From assembly GCA_003248805.1 (NCBI GenBank), contig QFQY01000039.1, positions 1 to 64,000 on the forward strand: DNA of 64,000 nucleotides. The letters run 5' to 3'. The notes beneath the pieces are model-generated. The model had not been told where the DNA came from and ran no database searches. It saw only the letters and a program-made list of their open reading frames with translations. Positions 41,274-48,680 of this stretch are shown here, in pieces. Each line of letters begins with the position of its first letter. The stretch's first letter is position 1. Source of the DNA: Chelatococcus sp. GTDB lineage: Bacteria > Pseudomonadota > Alphaproteobacteria > Rhizobiales > Beijerinckiaceae. Position numbers and translations under genes: made by a program.

Positions 41274-43223
41274 TCAGGCGACCTTGCTGTAGCGATCCGA
41301 CGACTTCCGGGACCCCGCAGCACCTCGACCCGACTTGGTCCGCCCCGTCGCGACCCGGTGACCGATCACCGGCAGCAGCGCTTCGAACGACATCGGTCTG
41401 GAGAAGACATAGCCCTGGATGCCATGGATTGCATACTTGCCGATGATGGCGAGCTGCTCCTCCGTCTCGATGCCCTCGACGATGAGACGCAGCTTCAGAT
41501 CGTGCGCGAGCTGGGTCACTGCATTCATGAGGTATTCCGCCTTGCGCGAGCTGCCGATCTCCTGGCTGAAGGCTTGGGCGATCTTGATGGTGTCGATCGG
41601 CAGATGGGCGAGGTAGCTCAGCGAGGAATAGCCCGTTCCGAAGTCGTCGAGCGCGATGCGCACACCGAGCCGGCGCAAGGCGACGAGCCGTTCGACGACA
41701 TAGTCCGCATCGTCGATCAGCGAGCTTTCCGTGATCTCCAGCGTCAGCCTGTTCGGCTCGAGCCCGCTCGCGCGCAGCACGGCCTCGACCAGCGCGACGA
41801 AATCGTGGTCGCGACCGAACTGGCGTGCCGAGACGTTGACGCTGACGCCGACATTGCGCGGCAAGGCGAGCGCCGCCCTGACGGCCTCGCCCAGCGCCCA
41901 GGAGCCGAGCACCGTGATCAGCCCCGTGCGCTCCGCGATCGGGATGAACACGCTCGGGCTGACCGCTCCGCGACGCGGGCTGTTCCAGCGCATCAGGGCC
42001 TCGACGAGGGTGGCGGTTCCGGAGCGCGGATTGTAGATCGGCTGGAAGACGAGGCTGAACTCGCCCGCGCGCATGCCCTCGCGCATGTCCGACTCGAGTG
42101 CGAGGTTGTCCTCGTGCTCGCCGCTGACCTCGGGCGTGTACAAGACGAAGCGGTTTCGCCCGTCCAGCTTGGCCCTGTAGAGGGCGATGTCGACACATTT
42201 CATCGCCTCGTCGATGGTGGCGGCGCAGCCTGCGGGGGCAATCCCGAGGCTCGCCGTGGCGACGACGTGGCGGCCGCCGAAGACGCGCTGGCGGCCGAGC
42301 AGCATGACGAGACGGGCGGCGAGCGCGGTCGCATCCGCGGCGTCCCGATCCGTGGCCAGCATGAATTCGTCACCGCCCGTCCGGGCGGCAATGTCGCCCG
42401 GCATCAGCGTCTCGGAGATCGTCTCCGCCACGGAGTGCAGCAGCGTGTCGCCGATGTCGTGTCCGAAGGTGTCGTTGACGGATTTGAAGCGGTCGACGTC
42501 GATCGAGATCAGGCTGAGCCGGCGGCCGCGGGCCTCGGCCTCCCGGATCTCGCGTATGAAGCCGCGGCGGTTGTAGAGATTGGTCACCGGATCGGCGACC
42601 GCCAGACGCTCGAGTTCGCGCATCGAACGCAGTCGCGCGACGAAGATCTTGTGAATCACCCGGGCGCTGGAGAAGGTCAGCACCGTCGTCAACGCCACCG
42701 ACAGCGCGATGACCTGATAGGCGGGCTCTCCGGTCGAGAACAGAGCGAGCGCGAAGGGCGCCGCCGCCGCCAGGACCTGCACGCGGGTGATGACGGGGCG
42801 CGAGGTGTTGCGCCCGGAGATCCCGGCGAGGTAGCCGATCGTCTGCGCGATGCCGAGCACGGCGACCGGCTCGCCGCGATAGGCCAGGACGGTATAGGAT
42901 CCGAAAATCGCGAGCAGGGCCGCCGTCGACCAGGCCCCGGCCATGGCGAAGCGCTCGAGGCGGACGACATCGGCCTCAAGCAGATCCCTGCGTTCGGTCA
43001 GGCGCTTGTAGCGGCTGTGCGAGATCTGCCGGAAGACGCCGATACAGAGCATCGCGGCGGACATCGCATAGAGCGCAGGATCGTTTCCGCCGAGAAAGGC
43101 GGCGGCCGCCATGACGGCCGCAACGGTGACCGCGCCGATGAGGATGGTGCCCGGCGTGCCGTAGAGCGCCGCCACCAACTCCGAACGCATCGAGCGGTCT
43201 GCCTCACCGTCGTCGAAAGCCAT
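41274..43223 (-). CDS. Membrane GGDEF-EAL protein (cyclic di-GMP turnover)
   Basis: A 649-residue protein. Residues about 20-190 hold five or six membrane helices of an unnamed sensor type. A GGDEF domain follows (DPVTNLYNRRGF near 211; RTGGDEFML, GGDEF at 283-287); the usual I-site RxxD before it reads MPGD, so product inhibition is probably lost. The EAL domain shows LVEALMRWNSP (EAL 408-410), SVNVSARQF, LTLEITESSL, IALDDFGTGYSSLSYLAHLP and LIVEGIETEEQ, so the phosphodiesterase site looks intact. It lies 38 bp upstream of the carbamoyltransferase-like gene on the same strand. Confidence 0.92.
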   Translation of the reverse strand: MAFDDGEADRSMRSELVAALYGTPGTILIGAVTVAAVMAAAAFLGGNDPALYAMSAAMLCIGVFRQISHSRYKRLTERRDLLEADVVRLERFAMAGAWSTAALLAIFGSYTVLAYRGEPVAVLGIAQTIGYLAGISGRNTSRPVITRVQVLAAAAPFALALFSTGEPAYQVIALSVALTTVLTFSSARVIHKIFVARLRSMRELERLAVADPVTNLYNRRGFIREIREAEARGRRLSLISIDVDRFKSVNDTFGHDIGDTLLHSVAETISETLMPGDIAARTGGDEFMLATDRDAADATALAARLVMLLGRQRVFGGRHVVATASLGIAPAGCAATIDEAMKCVDIALYRAKLDGRNRFVLYTPEVSGEHEDNLALESDMREGMRAGEFSLVFQPIYNPRSGTATLVEALMRWNSPRRGAVSPSVFIPIAERTGLITVLGSWALGEAVRAALALPRNVGVSVNVSARQFGRDHDFVALVEAVLRASGLEPNRLTLEITESSLIDDADYVVERLVALRRLGVRIALDDFGTGYSSLSYLAHLPIDTIKIAQAFSQEIGSSRKAEYLMNAVTQLAHDLKLRLIVEGIETEEQLAIIGKYAIHGIQGYVFSRPMSFEALLPVIGHRVATGRTKSGRGAAGSRKSSDRYSKVA

Positions 43224-43554
43224 AGCGCGCCTTGGATACAGGAGGCCGATATGCCTCCGCGAGGCTGACTATGAGTAAGAACCCGTTAATGAACGGTGTC
43301 TTCGGACGCGGCGAAAAGACACCATCCAACGGCACCGGCGGCCCCCCCGCCACACGCTTCCGCGTGGCGAGGGTGAGCGCGGCGCGGTTCTTGTTGCAGG
43401 CGCGCAACGCAGCTGCCCAAAGGCTGCCTGCTCTCGCCGATGTGAAGGGTCGGCGATTGCGCGCTGACGGCGCCTCTGACAGGAAAATTGAGAAGATATT
43501 GACGTCTTCGCGTCAGCAATCTGTCAGCGCTTCTTCCGCCGGTCCGAGGTCACC
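43224..43554. other. 331-bp divergent intergenic region (GGDEF-EAL gene / L,D-transpeptidase pseudogene)
   Basis: No gene is supported here. The region holds the promoters of two divergent genes. TGACG (43500-43504) and CGTCA (43511-43515) form an inverted repeat 40 bp upstream of the pseudogene start, near a locally AT-rich stretch at 43482-43500, and may be a regulator site. Nothing else stands out. Confidence 0.4.
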
Positions 43555-44065
43555 ATGATCAGCCTTCTTCGTCTGGCCGCCCTGTCAGGGCTCGCCACGC
43601 TCGCTCTTGCCGCCTCCGCGCATGCCGAGATCGACCCGCTGACCCGCCAGCCGCTCGTCCAATACGCCGATCCCTCCAAGGCGCAGGCGACCGCCGTGCC
43701 GCGCGAGCTCGTGAGCTACCAGACGAACCACCGCCCCGGCACGATCGTGATCAACACCACCGAACGGCGGCTCTATTTCGTGATGCCCGACGGCAAGGCG
43801 ATGCGCTACGGCGTCGGCGTCGGCCGCCCGGGCTTCGACTGGGCCGGCTCGCAGACCATCACCCGCAAGGCCGAGTGGCCGACCTGGACCCCTCCCTCCC
43901 AGATGCTGAAGCGCCGCCCCGACCTGCCGCGCTTCATGCCCGGCGGCCCGGAGAACCCGATGGGCGCCCGCGCCATGTTCCGGCTGCATCCGCATGCTGA
44001 ACGAGGACGTGATCGACCTCTACGAGCGCACCAAGGTCGGCACCCGGGTCGTCGTCGCCCGCTGA
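43555..44065 (+). pseudogene. L,D-transpeptidase (YkuD) gene disrupted by an internal deletion and frameshift
   Basis: Frame 1 from ATG 43555 encodes a signal peptide (LAALSGLATLALAASAHA) and a YkuD domain start (PGTIVINTTERRLYFVMPDG, YGVGVGRPGFDWAG, EWPTWTPPSQML) up to PMGARAM at 43975-43977. The family then continues with a YLGSTLYRIHG-type stretch holding the active-site histidine and next the S-GCIRM cysteine motif. Here that stretch is absent and the reading resumes one base out of phase at 43979: SGCIRMLNEDVIDLYERTKV, ending at TGA 44063-44065. A deletion of about 68 bp explains this. Without correction the frame runs into nonsense to 44202. A peptidoglycan crosslinking enzyme has probably been lost. 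Confidence 0.85.
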
Positions 44066-44091
44066 GCGTAACGCATTTCACGACCATGGCG

Positions 44092-44116
44092 AGGCCGGCG
44101 GAGACGCCGGCCTTTT
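44092..44116 (+). terminator. Rho-independent terminator after the disrupted transpeptidase gene
   Basis: AGGCCGGCG (44092-44100) pairs with CGCCGGCCT (44105-44113) around a GAGA loop, followed by TTT. It lies 27 bp after the second-frame stop at 44065, supporting that as the ancestral gene end. Confidence 0.85.
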
Positions 44117-44147
44117 CCGTATCCAGGCCGCGACGATCGGGCGCGGA

Positions 44148-44513
44148 TTACCGCGAGGCTCGCTCGCGCGACAGGCCCTTCGCGGCCAACGCCTCCCGAT
44201 AGGCCGCCATTTTCGTCTCCGCCTGTTCGCCGAGCTCGCGCAGATAGCCCCAGCTGAACAGGCCGGATGTATGCATGTCGTCGAAGACGAGCCGCACCGC
44301 GTAATGCCCGACGGGCTCGACCTCCAGAATCTCGACATTCGCCTTTCCGGCGACCAGCACCTTCTGGTCGGGATGATGGCCCTGGACCTCGGCCGAGGGG
44401 CTCTCGACGCGCAGCAGCTCGGCCGGAAGGGCGAAGCTCGCGCCGTCGTCGAAGGCGACGGCGAGCGTGCGGCGATCCTTCGAGCGGCGGATTTCGGTGG
44501 GCCAGGCTGACAT
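44148..44513 (-). CDS. DUF971 domain protein
   Basis: A 121-residue protein that is almost entirely a DUF971 domain: PTEIRRSKDRRTLAVAFDDG, FALPAELLRVESPSAEVQGH and VRLVFDDMHTSGLFSWGYLR. This domain also forms the N-terminus of gamma-butyrobetaine hydroxylases and occurs in some Mrp/ApbC iron-sulfur proteins. ATG 44511-44513 follows GGAAAAAGAGTG. It is divergent from moaA. A link to iron-sulfur or molybdenum cofactor metabolism is suggested only by domain associations. Confidence 0.87.
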   Translation of the reverse strand: MSAWPTEIRRSKDRRTLAVAFDDGASFALPAELLRVESPSAEVQGHHPDQKVLVAGKANVEILEVEPVGHYAVRLVFDDMHTSGLFSWGYLRELGEQAETKMAAYREALAAKGLSRERASR

Positions 44514-44659
44514 CACTCTTTTTCCTATTCCGCATTCGTGACCATCGGGACGGCTTGACCTCGGCCCTCGCAATGCCAATGTCCCAGCGCATAGTGTATC
44601 GAGGCCGCACGCCCGCATCCACAGGGCGGGCAGAGCGAAGCGTTGAAGGACCGGCCAGA

Positions 44660-45688
44660 GTGCTCCTCGACTCCCTCAAACCCTTGACGCGCGCGCCGCT
44701 GACGGACCCGTTCGGCCGCGACATTTCCTATCTGCGCATCTCGGTGACGGATCGCTGCGATTTCCGCTGCGTCTATTGCATGTCCGAGCACATGACCTTC
44801 CTGCCGAAGCGCGATCTGCTGACGCTGGAGGAGATCGACCGCGTCGCCTCCGCGTTCGTCATGCGCGGAACCCGTAAACTCAGGCTCACCGGCGGGGAAC
44901 CGCTGGTGCGGCGCGACGTGATGAGCCTGTTCCGCTCGCTGTCCCGCCATCTGACCTCGGGCCTGCTCGACGAACTGACGCTCACGACCAACGGGTCGCT
45001 GCTGGAGCGCTATGCGGACGAGCTCGCCGGCTACGGCGTGCGCCGGATCAACGTCTCGCTGGACACGCTCGATCCCGACAAGTTCCGGGCGATCACGCGC
45101 TGGGGCGAGCTGCCGAAGGTCCTGGCCGGCATCGACGCCGCGCGCCGCGCCGGCATGCGCGTGAAGATCAACGCGGTGGCGCTGAAGGGCGTCAACGAGG
45201 ACGAGATCGAGAGCCTGATGCTCTGGGCCCACGATCTCGGCATGGATCTGACCCTGATCGAGGTGATGCCGCTGGGCGAGATCGAGCCCGGCCGCATCGA
45301 CCAGTTCCTGCCGCTCTCGGTCGTCCGCGCGCGGCTGATGGACACATACAACCTCGAGGACGATGCTTACCGCACCGGCGGCCCGGCCCGCTATGTTCGC
45401 GTGAAGGAGACGGGCGGCCTCGTCGGCTTCATCACGCCGATGACGCATAATTTCTGCGAGAGCTGCAACCGCGTGCGGCTGACCTGCACCGGCACGCTCT
45501 ATATGTGCCTCGGACAGGAGGACGCCGCGGATCTGCGCGCCGCGATCCGCGACTCCGACGACGACGCGCTGTTGCACCGCGCGATGGACGAGGCGATCTC
45601 GCGCAAGCCCAAGGGCCACGATTTCGTCATCGACCGCCGGCGTTCACGCCCGGTGGTGGGGCGGCATATGAGCGTGACCGGCGGCTGA
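44660..45688 (+). CDS. moaA: GTP 3',8-cyclase (molybdenum cofactor biosynthesis protein A)
   Basis: A 342-residue radical-SAM enzyme that rearranges GTP in the first step of molybdenum cofactor synthesis. The SAM cluster is VTDRCDFRCVYCMSE (C33, C37, C40). The second Fe4S4 cluster ligands lie in FCESCNRVRLTCTGTLYMCL, and the chain ends in the characteristic double glycine (VTGG), needed for activity. KLRLTGGEPLVRRDV and RINVSLDTLDPDKF are typical. I chose GTG 44660, 9 bases after AAGGA; upstream frame is not MoaA-like. No moaC or moaE is adjacent. Confidence 0.95.
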   Translation: MLLDSLKPLTRAPLTDPFGRDISYLRISVTDRCDFRCVYCMSEHMTFLPKRDLLTLEEIDRVASAFVMRGTRKLRLTGGEPLVRRDVMSLFRSLSRHLTSGLLDELTLTTNGSLLERYADELAGYGVRRINVSLDTLDPDKFRAITRWGELPKVLAGIDAARRAGMRVKINAVALKGVNEDEIESLMLWAHDLGMDLTLIEVMPLGEIEPGRIDQFLPLSVVRARLMDTYNLEDDAYRTGGPARYVRVKETGGLVGFITPMTHNFCESCNRVRLTCTGTLYMCLGQEDAADLRAAIRDSDDDALLHRAMDEAISRKPKGHDFVIDRRRSRPVVGRHMSVTGG

Positions 45689-45808
45689 GGCGGGTTTCGC
45701 GCGGCACGCGCCATCTCCGTTCGCCGGCTCTTGCCGCGCCCTCCCCGGCTTGACCGCCTCCGCGATTGGCCCCAGGCTTTTGGCCATGCGGCTGTCCGCG
45801 AGCGTTCC

Positions 45809-46420
45809 ATGTTCCGAAGAGTGCTTCGTCCCCTCGGCTCCATCGCCCGCTTCCTGCGCGATGCAGCCTCGTGCCTGCGCGGCGCCGTCCTGGCGAGCGC
45901 CTGTGCACGCCTCGCGACGATGACGATCAGGCTCTGGCCGAGGGTCGCGCCGCTGGCGATCGCACTCGGGATCATGCTGGGTCTCGCGCTCTGGGGGGCT
46001 GCTGCGACGGGGCGCAACGTCTTCCTGCTGCTGGCGCCGGCTTCGCCGACCGGGATCGGCGCCGGCCTCGCTGGCATCGTCGCCGCGCTCGCGATCGCCG
46101 AGCTGTCGGCGCTCGCCATCCTGTCCGTCATCGGGGCGCTTCTCCAGCTTGCCGGCGACACCGGGCGGCATCGCGCGGATGCGCTCCTGATGCTGGCCAG
46201 CGCGGCGGCGCTTCTGGTCGCTCTCGCGCCCTATCTGAGGCGAGAGAGTCATCCGGACCTCGGCAGCGGCATGGCGCTCTTGGTCGGCACCGGGCTCGTC
46301 GTGCTGACCCTCTGGTTCAGGCGGACCTACCGCCTCGCCGGTCATCGGCGCTTCCGCGATTTCCATCTCGACGTAACCGAAGCCCGGCACTACCTCGCGC
46401 GGAGCGCCCATGGCGAATGA
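45809..46420 (+). CDS. Polytopic membrane protein, gene 1 of an unrecognised three-gene cluster
   Basis: A 203-residue protein with no family I recognise. After a basic N-terminal 60 residues there are four likely helices: VAPLAIALGIMLGLALWGA, GIGAGLAGIVAALAIAELSA, ADALLMLASAAALLVALAPY and GSGMALLVGTGLVVLTLWFR. A basic-acidic tail of 30 residues (RLAGHRRFRDFHLDVTEARH) follows. ATG 45809 is preceded by GCGAG; ATG 45920 is an alternative. Its end overlaps the start of the next gene by 11 bases, so the proteins are probably made together and may form one membrane complex. Confidence 0.7.
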   Translation: MFRRVLRPLGSIARFLRDAASCLRGAVLASACARLATMTIRLWPRVAPLAIALGIMLGLALWGAAATGRNVFLLLAPASPTGIGAGLAGIVAALAIAELSALAILSVIGALLQLAGDTGRHRADALLMLASAAALLVALAPYLRRESHPDLGSGMALLVGTGLVVLTLWFRRTYRLAGHRRFRDFHLDVTEARHYLARSAHGE

Positions 46421-47894
46421 CACCGCGCCCCGCGAGGAGCGCCGGACGCCCGCTCTCGCCGCCGCCTCCGCCCACCATCTGGCCGAGGCGGTGCAGGCGG
46501 GCCGCCACGGCGCGGCGGATGCTCTCGACAACCAGCCATCCAGCCATGCCACCGTCCCCTCGCAGACAGAGCTGACGCTGCTCGCGCGCGTCCGCGACCT
46601 TCACGCCTCGCTGCGCGAAGAGACCGCGGCCGCCCTCAACGCGATCCAGGCGGACATCACGAGCCGGCGTCAGGCGTTCACGCAGGGTCGCTTCGAAAGC
46701 CGGATCAACGGGCTGGAAGGCGCGATGCGCGGGCTGGTCAACACGCATGGCGCCGAGCTGGAGCAGCATGTCTACGAGGCGCTCAGGGCCAAGCGCGAAT
46801 ACGCCTATTTCAACTACGTCAACAAGCGCACGGCCGACCCGAAGCTCGACAAGTGGCAGTTCCTGCTCTTCGCGCTCGTCGTGCCGCTGGTGATCGAGAG
46901 TCTGCTGAACGGCAACTTCTTCGCCGAGGCGAGCGATTTCGGCCTCGTCGGGGGCACCGCGACCGCGATCATCATCTCGGCGCTGAACGTCTCGCTGGGC
47001 TTCATCATGGGGCTCGGACCGGCGCGCTACTGCCAGCACGTCAAAGCCTCGCATCTGTTCTGGGCCCTGCCGGCCTATGTCGGAATGATCGCGCTCATCG
47101 TGCTGTTCAACCTCGCCGTCGGGCACTACCGCGAACTTCTGATCACGTCTCCGGACGCGCAGTCGCTCAACGTCCTGCCCCGGATGATGGCGAACCCGCT
47201 CGGCATCGGCGAACTGAAATCGCTCGCCCTCGTCATCATCGGCTGCATCGTGGCCCTGATCGCGGCGATGAAGGGTTATTCGGCCTTCGGCAGCTATCCG
47301 GGCCAGGCCGCCGCCTACAAGCGCTGGCGCCAGCGCTGGGACGCGCTGGAGACCGAGCGGCGCAAGCTCGATTCCGACCTGCTGCCGCAGCTCGAGGCGA
47401 TGCGCGCCGCCATCGACGGCTTCCGGGACGATTGCGGGGCGGAAGCGGCCCGCCTGCCCGCCTGCAGGGCCGCGGCCGAGCAGGCGCGCGACCGCTATCT
47501 CAATCGCACGGCCCAGCTCCGCGACGCCAAGGACGCGGCGATGATGCAGTATCGCGAAGCCAATCTGAAGGTGCGCACCGAGCTGCCGCCGGCCTATTTC
47601 TCGCAGATGCTGAACGTCGCGGAGGTCGACCAACCGCGCGAGCCGGTGGAGTTCGCGGGGACGCTGCGCCTGATCGACGATTTCGAGCGCCAGCTCGCCA
47701 ACATGCCGGCGCTGGTCGAGGAGAAGCTCAAGGACAGGCTCGTGCTGGTGCGCGGTCTCGACCTTTCCGCCGCGATCGACGATACCAAGCGGCGGGCGGC
47801 GCAGGCCGGGCGCGAGGCCTTCGAGCAGGACGAGGCGATGCGCAAGCAGGCCGAATCCGAGTTCGCCGCCATGGTGCGTCGAGACAGCGTATGA
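46410..47894 (+). CDS. Membrane protein with two coiled-coil arms, gene 2 of the cluster
   Basis: A 494-residue protein with no recognised family. Residues 53-135 are helical and probably coiled coil (TLLARVRDLHASLREETAAA). Four membrane helices follow: about 150-170 (WQFLLFALVVPLVIESLLNG), 182-202 (TATAIIISALNVSLGFIMGL), 215-237 (LFWALPAYVGMIALIVLFNL) and 269-288 (LALVIIGCIVALIAAMKG). Residues 300-490 form a second charged helical arm (YKRWRQRWDALETERRKLDS). An even helix number places both arms on the same side, most likely the cytoplasm. It overlaps both neighbours, the downstream one as ATGA. A scaffold or signalling role is conceivable but not shown. Confidence 0.78.
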   Translation: MANDTAPREERRTPALAAASAHHLAEAVQAGRHGAADALDNQPSSHATVPSQTELTLLARVRDLHASLREETAAALNAIQADITSRRQAFTQGRFESRINGLEGAMRGLVNTHGAELEQHVYEALRAKREYAYFNYVNKRTADPKLDKWQFLLFALVVPLVIESLLNGNFFAEASDFGLVGGTATAIIISALNVSLGFIMGLGPARYCQHVKASHLFWALPAYVGMIALIVLFNLAVGHYRELLITSPDAQSLNVLPRMMANPLGIGELKSLALVIIGCIVALIAAMKGYSAFGSYPGQAAAYKRWRQRWDALETERRKLDSDLLPQLEAMRAAIDGFRDDCGAEAARLPACRAAAEQARDRYLNRTAQLRDAKDAAMMQYREANLKVRTELPPAYFSQMLNVAEVDQPREPVEFAGTLRLIDDFERQLANMPALVEEKLKDRLVLVRGLDLSAAIDDTKRRAAQAGREAFEQDEAMRKQAESEFAAMVRRDSV

Positions 47895-48655
47895 AGACCG
47901 AGAACCTGGCGATCCTCGCCTCCGTGCTGGCCGGCGTGGCGCTGGTCGGCTTCTTCGCCGCGCCCTCGCTGCTGAAGGGCCCGCCGCGCGACCAGGAAAC
48001 GCTCTGCCAAAAGACCGGCCCGACGGGGCACACCCTCATCCTCGTCGACAAGAGCGACCCGTGGAGCGAGGTCCAGGCGGGACGCCTGAAAAAGCTCGTG
48101 AAGCAGATCGGCGAGGACCTGCCGGCCGAGCGGCTGCTCTCGATCTACGTCTTCAACGACACCTTCGAGCCCGGCTTTCCGCCCCTCATCTCGCTGTGCA
48201 ACCCCGGCAGGACGGCGAGCGAACTGATCGGCAATCCGCGCCGCGACTATGTCCGCTGGGTCGAGAAGTTCGGCCGGCCGCTCGACGAGGCGCTGGCGCA
48301 GCTGACCCTGCCGGCCAAGGGCAACCAGTCGCCCATCGCGGAGGCCGTCGGCGACGTGGTCTCGCGTCGCGAGAACCGCGTCGCGTCGGGGGAACGCAGC
48401 CTGGTGCTCGTCTCCGACATGCTGCAGAATTCGGGCCAGTTCAGCATGTTCGGCAATGCGCCCGGCGCGCGCGATCCCGAACGCCTGCAGCGGCTCGTCG
48501 GCAAGATCTGGCAGGATTCCGGCGCCCGCGAATGGCAGGTCAGCGTCCATCAGGTCCAGGGCGTCTACGATGCCCAGCGGCTGGAACAGGCCGCCTCGCT
48601 GTGGCGGCAGGCCTTGCAGAAGCTCGGGATCCCCGTCACCTGGGACAGGCTGTAG
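47891..48655 (+). CDS. Membrane-anchored periplasmic vWA-like protein, gene 3 of the cluster
   Basis: A 254-residue protein. An N-terminal helix (LAILASVLAGVALVGFFAAP, residues 6-25) acts as anchor or uncleaved signal. The rest looks like a von Willebrand A-like Rossmann fold: HTLILVDKSDPWSE (47-60) with a DxSxx metal-site motif at D53, IYVFNDTFEPGFPP (85-98), NQSPIAEAVGDVV (145-157) and SLVLVSDMLQNSGQFSMFG (170-188). Similar uncharacterised proteins with an LVD-TDP-type motif and a SPI-EA motif occur in other Proteobacteria, as I recall. ATG 47891 overlaps the previous stop. The binding partner and function are unknown. Confidence 0.8.
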   Translation: MKTENLAILASVLAGVALVGFFAAPSLLKGPPRDQETLCQKTGPTGHTLILVDKSDPWSEVQAGRLKKLVKQIGEDLPAERLLSIYVFNDTFEPGFPPLISLCNPGRTASELIGNPRRDYVRWVEKFGRPLDEALAQLTLPAKGNQSPIAEAVGDVVSRRENRVASGERSLVLVSDMLQNSGQFSMFGNAPGARDPERLQRLVGKIWQDSGAREWQVSVHQVQGVYDAQRLEQAASLWRQALQKLGIPVTWDRL

Positions 48656-48680
48656 CCTGTAGCCCTCGACGATCCGGCCG

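Noticed and set aside
43232..43558. Possible small gene in the gap before the L,D-transpeptidase pseudogene
   Set aside because: The translation is low-complexity, has no ribosome site and covers a divergent promoter region.
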